From NCBI GenBank assembly GCA_948567375.1, contig OX419757.1, positions 8,246,001 to 8,310,000 of the forward strand: DNA of 64,000 nucleotides. The letters run 5' to 3'. Below the pieces are notes generated by a model. It searched no databases and was not told the DNA's origin. It saw only the letters and a list, made by a program, of their open reading frames with translations. Numbering within the stretch: the first letter of the stretch is position 1; the number at the start of each line of letters is the position of its first letter. Below are positions 46,150 through 58,848 of this stretch, piece after piece. This DNA comes from Lunularia cruciata. Taxonomy: Eukaryota; Streptophyta; Marchantiopsida; Lunulariales; Lunulariaceae. The position numbers and the translations under genes are program-made.

Positions 46150-47491
46150 TGGAAAATAACACGTCGCGGAAGTACAAGATATAAAGTGGTATTCTCATCC
46201 TTCTTGTTATCACATGCGGTAGCCATCTTCTCAAAATAATAAGGGACAGTATCACCTTCATTCCATGATGGCTACTAACGTGGAAATGTAGTCTCTTTGT
46301 AAATTGTGATATCAGGACTGTAGACCAATCTGGGAAATACCTTCTAATTAGCTGATGATTAATGAAACCTCCAAGTGCAGAGTAGCAACTGCAAACGGCA
46401 AGAAATCTAACTGCATTAAATTTAATACATACGATTGGTGCCTGTTCAGGTTATGCAGGTACGAAGAACCAAAACAGTGCCGGGAACTGTTCCCACTAAC
46501 TCAGATATTTAGTTGGGGAAGTGAGAGACATTCTTATGAAGAAAATACTGTGAGTGGTAACAAGGCAGCCAATATGATTATCCGACTAAGAGTTTTGGAA
46601 AAGGCGGCTTGGAATGCCGCACTTAACTACAACTGCTCAAGAGCTCAATCATGGTCATATATATATATATACATATAAGCAGAGAATAATGGTGAAAGCT
46701 ATCTTGGTCGTGACCAATGGCCCCACAATCCGCTTCATTTACTTTTCCATGGAGAATCAACCTTCCAAATTTCATAATAATTTTTCGGGTTAAATCACTG
46801 AAATTTTCCTAGGTGGGAAGTGGGTATGATATCAAGTGGAAAGGATTAATATCTCATCTACATGAGAAGGATTACTATCTAACCAAAATAAACCAATAAA
46901 ATGTGGATACTCCTCTTGTTGGAAGAAAGAATATATATAAATTTGCCCCCGAATGTGAGTCCCGATAGTTTACTGAAATTACTAAATGAAATAAAGGAAT
47001 AATGACCACAGGCCCTTTGTTGCAACCAGGGTCCAGATGCTATTGGCGAGCAAGTTTACATTGAGCAGTGGACGGTGTTTAAGCAGTTTAGACAACTACA
47101 ACTACAACGCCAATGCCAGTGGCAGAATTAGTACAGATCATTGTCTGACTCAGATGACTAGCGATTTGCAACTGAACTGGTTAAAGGGTGTGTTTGGTTC
47201 CAAGCAGAGATCTAGCACGAGATTCCGGACCATTTATTGAGAAGTTCAGGCCAGGGAAACGCGAGGGAATGGGGTGAATATATTTATAAGGAGAAATCTC
47301 TGTCATATTGATCAAAGAGGGTGCTAGTCGATCAGGACATGTGAGTTGTCTCATACGAATGGATACCTAAACGGTTTGTAATCTGGTCAATGAGAGTGAT
47401 TCCTTCCACTCAGGCTTGTTATCGAGTTCTGTGGAGCAATTACGAACACAAAACAGATATCTAAATGCTTTGAACGATGCTACAATATAGA
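46150..47491. other. Unique stretch with a short (TA)n tract
   Basis: A (TA) run lies near 46656-46676. The frame 46355-46678 (107 codons) ends in this tract and has no recognised domain. Confidence 0.4.
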
Positions 47492-47537
47492 AACTACATC
47501 TCAACAACAGGCTTCTGCCTGTTGTGGAGATGTAGTT
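47492..47537. repeat. 21-bp hairpin with 4-nt loop
   Basis: The arms 47492-47512 (AACTACATCTC...CAGGC) and 47517-47537 pair at 20 of 21 positions around the loop TTCT. The single mismatch faces A (47503) with G (47526). The arm length matches a small RNA, but the loop is shorter than in typical plant microRNA precursors. Confidence 0.85.
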
Positions 47538-49421
47538 CAGGCACGGTCTTTTCAAAAGTCTTCACAACATGACAGCGTTTCCCTAGATAATTTTCAATCC
47601 GTTCTGTCCTTAAGGAAACAGAACGTTCTTAGGGTTTCTTGTTGAATTACTTACCTATTAGATTCATTAAGTTGACCATATACACGTATCCAATCAATTT
47701 ACAGGTTTTTGTTTGGCTCTATGTCATGATCCAAACAGCAACTCACAGTATGTTCTATAAGTTCAAGAACGCTGCGTACGCAGCTGGGATGTGGTGATCT
47801 CAGTTCCTGAACCAAATCCCATTTACTATCCAGTTTTCTTTCACTTCGGTTGTTGGCAGGATATCACAGTTGGATTTATCTCCTTGTCTTAATTGCTGGG
47901 AGTGGCAGTGTATCTTTACTACAAATTATTCAATAGAACAGCTTGCATAGTGAGAGGGACTCCACCACCCTCCCAATTTTCGATAAAATGTATAGCTGAA
48001 ATCCATTATTTTAAGTTCTACCGTACCATACTGCGCGCATGTTGAACTTGCTATGATGTGTATGACTAATTTCATACAGAGAAGAACTCGTGATCTGGCG
48101 AAATGTTGATAACGGATTTCTATTGTCCCCTGCTGCCGTGATACAGATGAACAAGGACCAGTTTCAAGAACTAGCATAAGCTGTTATTTTCAAAACCTAC
48201 TGAGACAATTCTGAGAGCTAGGTCTTTTTTGCTCCAATCATAGACCCGGAGCAGATCGATTTTGACTGATCATGCCTTCGTAAATCTTGGACATTCTTTC
48301 CGGTATAAAGTATGAACATTCGCCTCTTGCGGCATTTTAACTCAACAACCTAGTCCAAATTAGTCTGGTTTGCTTACAAATTCGATACGTTCGGTATTCC
48401 TAGTAACTTCTGTAATAGTTTCTTGTCAGTTGCAGTTGAGGCTTAGGGTCGAATATGAGCGATCATTCTCGCCTGAAACGAGAAATACCAATTATAGCTC
48501 GATTAGGGAGATAAGGCAGAGAGCGATTTATTCTTTAGCAATGGTAGTGTGGATTGCAAAGAGCCGAGATTGCAGCAACGCTCTATGAATGTCAAGTCCA
48601 AGGACGATATCATGAGCTTGTCATGCTCCTTGCAGATGATCTATCTTGATATATTTCTGAATGTCATTCGCAATGGTGTTGGTGGTGCAGGAGCCTCACC
48701 TGAATCTCATTCGCAGTTAATGGCGCTCCCGGTCAAAGTGGTGGTGGTAATGGTGGTGGTGCAGGATGAATCCACACTCAGTGCTGCATCCATCTCTTCA
48801 CTCTATCCGTTCCAAACTTCAATCAATTGGAACTGACTCGAAAGTAGCAGATTATAGCTGTGGAGCAACTAACTTCATTGTATTTCGACTGTCTCCTGTT
48901 TGCCCTCCATCCAAAGACCATAATTGCTGATGCGACAAGCCCCGCTCGCATGGTTTCCCATCATCACCCCCTTGTTTCTACTGGTTTTGAGCGCAGGGTC
49001 TCTCGTCCATGCACAGGACAAACAGTAGTGGAATTGGTACCCTCACCATTCGTTCCCGTTATCGTCTGATAAACAAGCATCCAAAGGCAGCTGGTTTATT
49101 TGCTGTTGAGTTGCCTTCCATGCGGATGAATTCGACAACAGAGAGCGCAAATTTCCCACCAGAGAGAAACACGACCAGTACAGGACTCCTACTCAAGTGA
49201 GTTTGGTTGACTCTTTGATTGCCCTCAGAATTCTTCTCCGGAACATGTGTGAAGAAAGGGCTCTACATAATTGGAAACGATGGAAGGAAATCGACCTACA
49301 GACGAATCCCACCGCAAAGAAAACCTATATAGTAGTCATGTTCGCATCACATCCTCATTAAGATATGAGAGATGCAAACGACTGAAAGTGGGTGTACTTC
49401 TAACGACGATGATGCAATATT
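47538..49421. other. Unique stretch, no recognised gene
   Basis: A (GGTGGT)n-like purine patch lies near 48740-48765. Frames at 48549-48836 and 48860-49069 lack recognisable domains. Confidence 0.4.
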
Positions 49422-49922
49422 TGTTATGTTTGGCTTGCTATAAGTGACTTGCCTGATCAAGAGCAAGAGCAAAACTTGACTGATGGAAACTACTTACCGT
49501 ATCATGCGGATATATATTCAGTCACTTCTAAGGTTGAGTATTAAAGGGACTAGATATTTTGATACGGTAAAGGATATATATTCAGTCACTTCTAAGGTTG
49601 AGTATTAAAGGGACTAGATATTTTGAGTGATCAATACTCATGAAGTCACTTCTAAGGTTGAGTATTAAAGGGACTAGATATTTTGAGTGGTCAATACTCA
49701 TGAAGTCACGCAGGTCTATATTCAGGAGTTTAGACAGAGTGACTATCCATGTGTTTGTATATATATACATATGCGCAATGGAAATAAAGGTTCGAAGGCT
49801 GGTAGCTTCCGGAACAGGGGTGAACACGTTATTTCCTGTTAGTGCTCTGATTTATGTTTAATGGGCCTTATGATGTGCTATTGCGAGAGGTCCCTTTGGA
49901 CTTTGGACTGTATTTTCTAACA
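49422..49922 (+). mobile_element. Family B copia solo LTR with target duplication
   Basis: Begins TGTTATGTTTGGCTTG and ends TTTTCTAACA, the same ends as the LTRs at 52910-53186 and 57353-57639. The right half matches throughout (GTTATTTCCTxTTAG, TGATTT, TGTGCTATTG, GAGAGGTCC). The perfect 5-bp target duplication ATATT flanks it (49417-49421 and 49923-49927). It is 501 bp against 277-287 bp, mainly because of a tandem repeat at 49520-49686 that the other LTRs lack. Confidence 0.95.
49520..49686. repeat. 43-bp unit, three copies inside the solo LTR
   Basis: AGTCACTTCTAAGGTTGAGT...GATATTTTGA occurs at 49520-49562, 49584-49626 and 49644-49686 with no visible differences. The linkers also repeat in part (GATATATATTC twice, TCAATACTCATGA twice). 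Confidence 0.95.
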
Positions 49923-51704
49923 ATATTCGCACCTGGTCCAGCATAACCTTGAAGAGATCAGAGAGACAAACACCTGGAACCCTGATTATGGAAATCAGAG
50001 GATGTCAAAGCTACCCCGCATACAGACCTGCAGCAGCCATGATTCAAGATAATCGCAGAAAAACTATCCTCTTGTGAGGTATCATGAACGGGATTCAATT
50101 CTACAAAATCAATTCTTTATATTGGTGATAGTTGCATGGAACTCTGCCGGCATAGTCTTCTTATATTATCGATAGTTGCATGCCATTGATAACATCGTTT
50201 TAACGCAATCAATTATGTCAGTATATTAGTTTCGCCACAATATTATTGTGTGTGTGAACTAATCATACAATTCTTCCATAATCGTCGGACATGCCATTGG
50301 GTAAACGAGATGCCCCAAGCACATAAAACTTATTAATTGTCATTCATGAAACGGTGGTAATGTTCATACCTACTCATTTTCATGTATGGTTGGCCTAAGC
50401 ATAAGACAATATATTAGAATTACTCATGGAACTATAATTATCTATATCCATTCATTTTCATCATGTATGAGTATTCATTCTATACTGAAATAGATATATA
50501 GGATAGATAACAAGAAGGATAGGAGACCCTATCAGCACGAACAAGGATAGGAATCTAATATCTAAACCTAATCATTTCTACTCCTTTCATGCCATAATTT
50601 GTATCTACCACTTATGTCATTCCTTGAGTTTAAACCATGCAAGATCATTAAGATATATTATGCAATGGTATATATATTAATACAATTACACATTAGTAAA
50701 TCTTAAATTTTCTTTGCATATTTCCTAAATGATACACTTTATTTAGATATGTAAGTTACCTAGTTGCTTAGTGTGAATGATATATATAAGGTCATTTTAG
50801 AAAAAATTACAAGACTAATTAATTACCTACGTAGCAACTTAGTTCACTTACTCAACTACCTTGCAAAGCAGCTGAACTAAACCTAGCTAGAATCTACTGA
50901 AATTTGTAAAAAGAATGATATTTCCTACATTATTAGTGATCCCTAGCAAGGAAGGATAAGATTGGTGTTTGCTGCAATTCAAGAATTCTCAAGAAAAGAC
51001 GTTTGAACAAATCCAATGCACACAAATAAGTGCATGAATTGATTGAAGAACAAAGGGGTTACTATCCATCAACAAAAAGTTAGATGTCATAGAGCAGTCA
51101 TGTTGGATTTTGAATCAATAGTTGGGTAGAATTGAAGTGTAGCATGAGCTTGAAGAACAAGACAATTGTTTGGGCAAAGACGCTTCACCCACTTTGGTTG
51201 ATACTTTTGTAGACTGAAGGCTGCAAGAATGAAGTGCTCACTTACATGCTCTCATTTTTTACTATTTCTACTTAGAACACTTTGGAAAGTCTAAATTAAT
51301 CCTCTAGTGAGTTACCAAAGCTCAACATTATCCATATCAAAAACAATAGGGCATAGCATTAAAATTTGCAAGCTCATTATACCAGTTTTAAACAAGAATT
51401 TCTTCAGAGGACTATCCCATTTCATGTGGGAATTTTTGCTCGGAGTTTTGAGTAAGCACACTTTAGAAAAAATTGTTGTAAAACCTTGATGAATTCTTAT
51501 GGATACATATACAACAATAGAATACTCAACTTTTATAAGTATCATATAGTGATGTCCTTTAAGATCTATAGATATCAAGACTAATGTCAAGGTGGAAATG
51601 TCAATAGCACAAATTTTCAACCCTTTATCATTTATAAAACCAAAAATTTGCTTATCCAATCAAGGGAGTCATCTACAAAATTCCAAAATTCCAAGATTTT
51701 AATG
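49923..51704. other. AT-rich unique stretch
   Basis: No gene was recognised. The minus frame at 51312-51659 (115 codons) contains phrases faintly like a copia RNase H C-terminus, but not enough to assign it. Confidence 0.4.
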
Positions 51705-51918
51705 ATAAGGGAGTGCTTCTATTATAATTGCAAATTACTATAGTTAAAAAAGTGCTTGCAAAGAAGCACCTATATGTCAAAAATCTAACATCATTGCTAA
51801 CTACCTTGGTCATAAGGGAGTGCTTCTATTATAATTGCAAATTACTATAGTTAAAAAAGTGCTTGCAAAGAAGCACCTATATGTCAAAAATCTAACATCA
51901 TTGCTAACTACCTTGGTC
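51705..51918. repeat. 107-bp perfect tandem duplication
   Basis: 51705-51811 and 51812-51918 appear identical by eye, each starting ATAAGGGAGTGCTTC and ending CTACCTTGGTC. Inside each copy GTGCTTCT and AGAAGCAC are inverted partners. Confidence 0.95.
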
Positions 51919-52909
51919 ATAACATTACAGTAGAGATCAATAGAGATCACTATAGCTTTGGACAAATCAATATTGGAACTTTCCATTTCTTGAAAGTTTG
52001 AAACATTTGACTCAATTGCAAATTCACTGGTGGTGTTGATGACTAAGAACCATGTGACATATTACAAGAAAAATTAAAGATAGAGATAATATATTCATAT
52101 TTTTATAAGGAGATGGAAGGACATAAATCACCTAAATTATCCAAAATAAACCCTCAAAATGCTCAAAAACCCAGAAATCCTTATTTTTTCTTACTAGTTA
52201 TTCAATCAGTAGCCAATTCTAAGGTGAATGCATTTTGAAATAGGATGGGATGAGCTATGTGCACAAGCCTATCATTAGGATAGATTTTAGTTTGAATGTT
52301 AATGATCAATGGAGGAAGCTCAATCTTAGTCTACATTTATAAATAATGATTTTAAAATTCTAAATAAAATTTTTAAGATATGACAGAAGGACTGGTAACT
52401 TGCAATTCCTTGATACTCCTTTTTAAAACATAGTTCTATCTTGACCTTGAAAACCCATTGTTAGATTTGATGCAGCTACAGTGGATGGTTCTATAGATTT
52501 CATGATGATATTTTACGTCCTCTTTTATTGTTGTTGGATTTGAACCAAGCAAAACTCATGCTCTTGTAATTTTTCTTGCGTAAAATCTTACTACTCCTCC
52601 GTCCGTTGAACCTTTTTTGTGGGATTAATACTTGATTCACAAGCAGGTTTGAGAATAGTCTATACAGAAAGATCATTAATTATGCTGCAAACTTGCAATC
52701 GAATTCATTTGAGCTCAAAGCGTTGTAAGGTATTACTGAATTCGTAGGAGTGAGACTGCATTTACATTGAGTTTCTAGTTATTAGTTAGTAAATGATCAT
52801 GTTCATGTTATGTTATCTCTGGAAGTTGCGGGAACAAGAATAATTGCGGTGAATAGTGTAACTTCATAAACCTCTAAAATTGGTCCATTTTTACCATTGG
52901 ATTATGTTG
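51919..52909. other. Target DNA left of the copia element
   Basis: AT-rich, no gene recognised. Its last five bases TGTTG (52905-52909) are the left target-site flank. Confidence 0.5.
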
Positions 52910-53186
52910 TGTTATGTTTGGCTTGTCAAGATCAAAAGCAAAAGTAACTGATTGCCCGTGGCTTGTCACTTGTCTAGAAGTTCAAGTGGATGACAGCGAT
53001 GGTAATATATATATGCAATGAGAAATAAAGCTCTCTAAGGCTGGTGTGAGCCTGTTTCAGCCGTGGAGGTAGCTTCTGGGACAGGGAGTGAACCATGTTA
53101 TTTCCTATTAGTCCTCTGATTTCTGTTTAATGTGGTTTGTGAGGTGCTATTGTGAGAGGTCCTAAGGACTGTGTGTTTTTCTAACA
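52910..53186 (+). repeat. 5' LTR of copia element B
   Basis: 277 bp, TGTTATG...TTCTAACA, with terminal inverted repeat TGTTA/TAACA. An ATATATATATGCAATGAG stretch near 53005 is the likely TATA region. Confidence 0.95.
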
Positions 53187-53188
53187 AT

Positions 53189-53200
53189 TGGTATCAGAGC
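53189..53200 (+). other. Primer binding site, tRNA-iMet
   Basis: TGGTATCAGAGC starts three bases from the LTR end, the usual placement in Ty1/copia elements. Confidence 0.95.
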
Positions 53201-53310
53201 TTAGTTGGTCCCAAAGAGAGACTTAGAATCTGAGGGTGCAGTGAAGAGGGTTAAGAAGCAAGTCCACAGCAATGCAATGGCAGGTATATCCATTTGATAT
53301 CCATATCAAA

Positions 53311-54170
<860 letters not shown>

Positions 54171-54200
54171 CAAGCAAGTATTGCTGAGTCATGTGGTATT

Positions 54201-54494
54201 GTGGATGATGTGCTATGTGCTACCCAAGACAAAGATAAATTTGAGGAGTCAAGGATATTGGACTCATGTTGCTCTTATCATATGTGTCCAAATAAGGATT
54301 GGTTTCATGAGTACAAACCATTCAATGGAGGATTTGTAATAATGGGGAACAACATAGCTTGCAAAGCTATTGGCATTGATACAATACACATTAAGATGTT
54401 TGATGGTATTGTGAGGACTCTTGTTGATGTGAGGCATGTTCCTGAGTTAAGGAAGAATTTAATATCACTAGGAACTTTGGACTCAAATGGTTGA
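54201..54494 (+). pseudogene. Protease region of copia element B
   Basis: In the same frame as gag. Active-site motif [12 protein letters not shown]; family norm is (L)DSGCSxHM, so the Gly after Asp-Ser is Cys. Downstream [27 protein letters not shown] is typical of copia protease C-termini. A stop TGA at 54492-54494 follows NG, and the frame continues into the pre-integrase region. Confidence 0.9.
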
Positions 54495-54639
54495 AGGTGG
54501 GGAGCAGAAAATAGATTACTCAAGGTATCAAAAGGAGCATTGGTTGTAATGAACAGCAAGATAGGAAATCTTAATGAGCTTGTTGGAGAGACTATTATTG
54601 GAGGAGTGGCAAGTACTATTTCATAAAATGAAGATCCCA

Positions 54640-55560
54640 AAGATCTTACTCAATTATGGCACCTATGTTTGGGTCATATGAGTGAAAGAGGTCTAAGTGA
54701 ATTGTCGAAGCAACAACTTCTAAAGGGCCTTAAAAGTTGTAAGTTAAAATTCTGTGAGCATTGTGTAATAGGAAAGCAATGAAGGGTAAGCTTTTCCACA
54801 TGAGTTCATTGCACAAAGGGAATTTTAGACTATGTGCATGCTGATGTTTGGGGCCATGCACCTGTAGCTTCAAAATATAGAGCAATATATTTTGTGTCTT
54901 TGGTTGATGATTACTCTAGGAGAGTATGGGTCTACACCATGAAGCAAAAATCAGAGGTCTTCTCTATCTTTAAACAATGGAAGGTGATGATGGAGAAACA
55001 AACTGGAAGGAAAGTGAAGTGTTTGAGATCTGCTAATGGCTGAGAATACAGATCTGGAGAGTCTGATAGATATTGTAAGAGTGAAGAGATAGTTCTTCAC
55101 TTTACCGTTCCGGGTACCCCTCAAAAAAAGGTGTGACAGAGTGGATCAATCGAACACCCTTGGAGAAAGCAAGAAGTATGTTAAGCAATGCCGGATTGGA
55201 GAAGAGTTTTTGGGCAGAAGCTGTAAATACAACTTGTCATTTGGTAATATTTCTCCCTCTATTGCTATTGAGTGTAAGACACCTATGGAAAAATGGACAG
55301 GTCGGCATGTTGATTACTCTTCACTTAGAATGATGCATTGCTTATGTTCATATTCACCAAGAACAATGGACAAAGTTAGATCCCAAATCTAGAAAATGTA
55401 TATTCTTGGGATATGAGAAGGATACAAAGGGATATAGATTATGGGATCCAAAAATGTGTTGTCTTGTTGTGAGTAGTGATGTAGTTTCTGATGAGAAGAG
55501 TACGATGGAGACTATTACAATAGCGGAAGAGGAGAAAAAACATTCAATCAGATTTTGTTA
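54640..55560 (+). pseudogene. Integrase of copia element B
   Basis: The GAG-pre-integrase zinc domain is seen as LWHLCLGHMSERGL and FCEHCVIGKQ with its His/His/Cys/Cys set. The core begins YVHADVWG with the first catalytic Asp (54843-54845) and VSLVDDYSRRVWVY. The second catalytic site, family RSDNGxEY, reads RSANG, stop, EY: the Asp codon is GCT (55032-55034). After 55080 the frame shifts several times; recognisable debris includes RTPLEKARSMLSNAGLEKSF and FWAEAVNTTCHL near 55146-55240. This is the most damaged part of the element. Confidence 0.9.
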
Positions 55561-55643
55561 AGATAGATATTGATCCTGGAAATGAAGACATATCACCTCT
55601 TGTAGATCTACCAAGTGGACCATTAGAAGAGCAAAGTCCAAAA

Positions 55644-56516
55644 GTGAGTCATGAACGTAGGTATCCGAATAGGGATAGGAGGCCTCCAAAGAGATTTGAT
55701 GATTCATGTATAGCTTATTCTCTTCTTATGGAGAATGGTGAGCCTTCTTCATATGAAGAGGCAATGCAAGATCAAGAGTGTAGAAAGTGGCATTGTGCAA
55801 TGGAAGAGGAGATGAAGTCTTTGGCCAAAAACCAAACTTTGAGGCTTGAAAAAGTGCCTATGGGAAAGAAGGCAATTGGTTGCAAATGGATATTATGGAA
55901 GAAGGAAGGACTTCCAAAATCAGGTGGAGATCAATGCAAAGCAAGGCTTGTAGCAAAGGGTTATAGCCAAAAAGAAGGTATTGACTTCAATGAGATTTTT
56001 TCACCAGTGGTAAAAATCTCTTCAATTCATGCACTACTGGCAATACCTGCATTGCATAACTTGGAGTTGGAGCAACTAGATGTTACAATTGATTTTTTAC
56101 ATGGAGACTTAGAGGAGGAGATTTACATGCATCAACCTGAAGGTTTTGTGGTACCAAGGAATCAGAACTTGGTTTGTAGGTTACAAAAGTCTTTATATGG
56201 ACTAAAGCAAAGTTCAAGACTTTGGTACATGAAATTTGATGCTTTCATGTTGAAGCATGGATATAACAAAATTGAATCAGATTATTGTGTGTACCTCAAG
56301 AAGCTACATGGACCTAGAGTATTTGATTTAATCATATTGGTACTGTATGTGGATGATATTCTGATTGCTGCAGAGGATATGGTTGAGGTGGAGAAATTGA
56401 AAGCACAAGTTGGTAAGGAGTTTGATATGAAGCACTTGGGTTCTTCAAAGAGGGTGCTTGGGATTAAAATCCACCAAGACATGAGCAAGAGAAAGTTATG
56501 GATATCTCAAAGGTGA
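55644..56516 (+). pseudogene. Reverse transcriptase (RVT_2) of copia element B
   Basis: 291 codons open. It starts with the RRPPKRFDD linker, then YEEAMQDQECRKWHCAMEEE, KAIGCKWILWKKEG, KARLVAKGYSQKEGIDF, EIFSPVVK, VTIDFLHGDLEEEIYMHQPEGF, RLQKSLYGLKQSSRLWY and the catalytic LYVDDILIA with both aspartates (56352-56357). All main RVT_2 blocks are present and properly spaced; LDVTIDFLHGD replaces the usual LDVKTAFLHG. It ends at TGA 56514-56516 after WISQR, and the same frame resumes at once. Confidence 0.95.
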
Positions 56517-56546
56517 TATTTAGAAAAATTACTTGCTTGGTTTGGC

Positions 56547-57323
56547 ATGGAGAATGCAAAACCAATGAGCACTCCAATGGCAAGTCATTTCAAGATATCA
56601 TTGGAGCAATGTCCATCAAATGAAGAGGAGAGAAAAGTGATGTCAAATATTCCTTATGCTAGTGATGTTGGGAGTTTAATGTATGCTGTGGTCTGTGCTA
56701 GACCAGACATCTCATATGTTTTGAGTATGGTGAGTAGATACATGGAAAATCCAAGGAAACAACATTGGGAAGTTGTGAAGTGGATACTTCATTACTTGAA
56801 AGGGAATATAAATATTGGCATTACCTTTGATGTAGAGAAGGACCAAGAAGGAGGAATTACAAGGTATGATTCTGACTTTGCCGGAGACTTGGTTAAGAGA
56901 AGGTCTACAATAGGGTTTGTTTTTACACTTGTTGGTGGTGCAGTAAGTTGGAAGTCTACTCTCTAATCTACAATTGCTCTTTCTACTATAGAGGTGGAAT
57001 ATATGGCAACAATTGAGGCTGCCAAAGAGGCAATATGGCTACAAAGATTAGCCAAGGATGTAGGACTCCCTAACATGAAGTCCACACTTTTTTGTGATAG
57101 CCAAAGCACTATTCACTTGGCCAAAAATCAAGTGTATCATTCAAGGACAAAGCATATTGATGTGAGATATCATTTTATCAAGGAAGCTGTGATAAATGGT
57201 GAGATCAATTTGCAAAAGATTGGCACAAAGGTAAATGCAGCTATGTTGACTAAACTTGTTCCTATTGAGAAGTTCAAGTTATGCATGAACTTGCTCAATG
57301 TTAAATTGTGCTCTTTGGGATGA
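56547..57323 (+). pseudogene. RT thumb and RNase H of copia element B
   Basis: Same frame as RT. Contains NAKPMSTPMASHFKIS, GSLMYAVVCARPDISYVLSMVSRYMENP, then the RNase H block YDSDFAGDLVKRRSTIGFVF and GGAVSWKSTL. A TAA at 56964-56966 follows, where the family has Gln. The frame continues with ALSTIEVEYMA, EAAKEAIWL, DSQSTIHLAKNQVYHSRTKHIDVRYHF and a final stop at 57321-57323. The catalytic acidic residues of RNase H (Asp, Glu, Asp) are all present. Confidence 0.95.
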
Positions 57324-57339
57324 TATGGTGGATACAAGC

Positions 57340-57350
57340 AAAAGGTGGAG
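57340..57350 (+). other. Polypurine tract of copia element B
   Basis: AAAAGGTGGAG ends two bases before the 3' LTR. Confidence 0.85.
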
Positions 57351-57352
57351 AT

Positions 57353-57639
57353 TGTTATGTTTGGCTTGTCAAGAGCAAAAGCAAAAGTAACTAATGGCCA
57401 TTGCTTGTCACTTGTCTAGAAGTTCAAGTGGATGACAATGATGGACTTGTTTATGATGTATATATATGTGCAATGAGAAATAAAGCTCTTGAAGGCTAGT
57501 CTGAGCCTGTTTCAGCCGTGGAGGTATCTTCTAGGACAAGGAGTGAACCATGTTATTTCCTATTAGTCCTTTGATTTCTCTTTAATGTGGTTTGTGAGGT
57601 GCTATTGTGAGAGGTCTTAGGGACTATGCTTTTCTAACA
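57353..57639 (+). repeat. 3' LTR of copia element B
   Basis: 287 bp, matching 52910-53186 with scattered differences and a 10-bp insertion near TATGATGTATATATATG. Both ends intact. Confidence 0.95.
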
Positions 57640-57764
57640 TGCTGTACATGTACTATTTTGTCTCACCAAGTTAACAATCCTAGTACTTGAAGTGGTAACT
57701 TAAACTCATCATCTACTAAGGGTCTCACTTTCCAAAATGCTTAATTAATAGGTTGAATTTTTGT

Positions 57765-57901
57765 GCTTGTAAGCCCGATAGATAATAAAAAAAAATTTCA
57801 TTGATAATTTGATTGTGATAAGCACTATGAATTTTAAAGCTTGTAAGCCCGATAGATAATATAAATTTGTCATTGATAATTTGATTGTGATAAGCACTAT
57901 G
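57765..57901. repeat. Tandem duplication, 74-bp spacing
   Basis: 57765-57829 and 57839-57901 share GCTTGTAAGCCCGATAGATAATA and CATTGATAATTTG...AAGCACTATG. They differ mainly in an A-run. Confidence 0.9.
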
Positions 57902-58135
57902 GATGTGCAGAAAACAAAAAGTAGATACTGAAGGTGACAAACAGGTGAGGAAGGTTCTTGCATTTGATCATGAATATATACAAGGGCAACCATGTAGAAA
58001 ACACAAAGGATGGGAAGACCCCATCAAGCCATTCAAGGGAGAGACAAAAAAGTAAAGTAGGGCTAAGCCCCAATAGAATCTAAATGAGAAATCTGCCCTA
58101 TTGCACCTAAGCTATCTGAGCTATGCAAGTCATAC

Positions 58136-58826
58136 TGTAACACCCATTTATGCATGTGTGAGGTATTGTGATATTTAGCTTGGTATTACACGTACTTGAG
58201 AGATATTATTTATATAGAGATAAAAGATGATTCTACATTAGTCATGATTAGCTAAAGTTATTCATAGCTAAGATAAAGGGGACCTTACTTTAGAGGAAGT
58301 AGAAAAGATGAGCACCACTATTTTGGATTTTAGTGTGTTGACTTGGTATTATTCCTAGGTGTTTGGCTTTGAGGAAAGAGTTGAGAACTCTTGGGCCCGC
58401 AAGCCTTTTTGTTTTGGATTCTTCTTTAGTCCAAGGATAGCCCATGTGAAGGAATCCTTGACTTAGTGGTTGGATCAAGATAAGACCACATGCTTAGGGG
58501 AATATGCCCATGTGAATGGATATTCCTTTCTACTTTTGACTTTACTTGACTTTTAGTCTAGTAACTTGAGTTACTCCAATAATTAGTAACTTTGGTGCGT
58601 AACTATTTCACAAGTATATAAACAAGGGATGAGGAGGTACTCACCATCCTTTCATTTGCAACTATCTCTCTCTCAGTGAGTTCTCTAGTGAGCAATGTCT
58701 TGAGTCTTGGAGTGTTAGCCTTGGAGGAGTATGATGGAGTTGGGGTTCCTTGCCTTCTTAGTCCATGGTGCGCTACCATAATAGCCATCAGAGGTTCATC
58801 TTGAGTGAGAGACAATTTGGCTCACA
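58136..58826 (+). repeat. Family C LTR followed by a primer site
   Basis: 691 bp, starting TGTAACACCCATTTATGC and ending TTTGGCTCACA. It matches 16905-17593 over the full length. A TATA box TATATAAA lies at 58615-58622. Because a primer-like site and a gag frame follow, this is read as the 5' LTR of a gypsy-type element whose remaining parts are not in the window. Confidence 0.9.
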
Positions 58827-58830
58827 TTTT

Positions 58831-58848
58831 TGGTTTCGTTGTCGAGAT
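58831..58848 (+). other. Candidate primer binding site, tRNA-Asp type
   Basis: TGGTTTCGTTGTCGAGAT, four bases after the LTR, resembles the TGGCGCCGTTGCCGGGGA site that plant Tat/Athila elements use. The differences are mostly C-to-T or G-to-A changes. Confidence 0.6.

Noticed and set aside
49520-49686. Regularly spaced 43-bp repeats, CRISPR-like at first sight
   Set aside because: Spacers are partly repeated and the array lies inside a plant-type LTR; it is LTR subrepeat amplification.
51312-51659. 115-codon minus frame with faint copia RNase H flavour
   Set aside because: No catalytic block or other pol piece nearby; similarity too weak to call.
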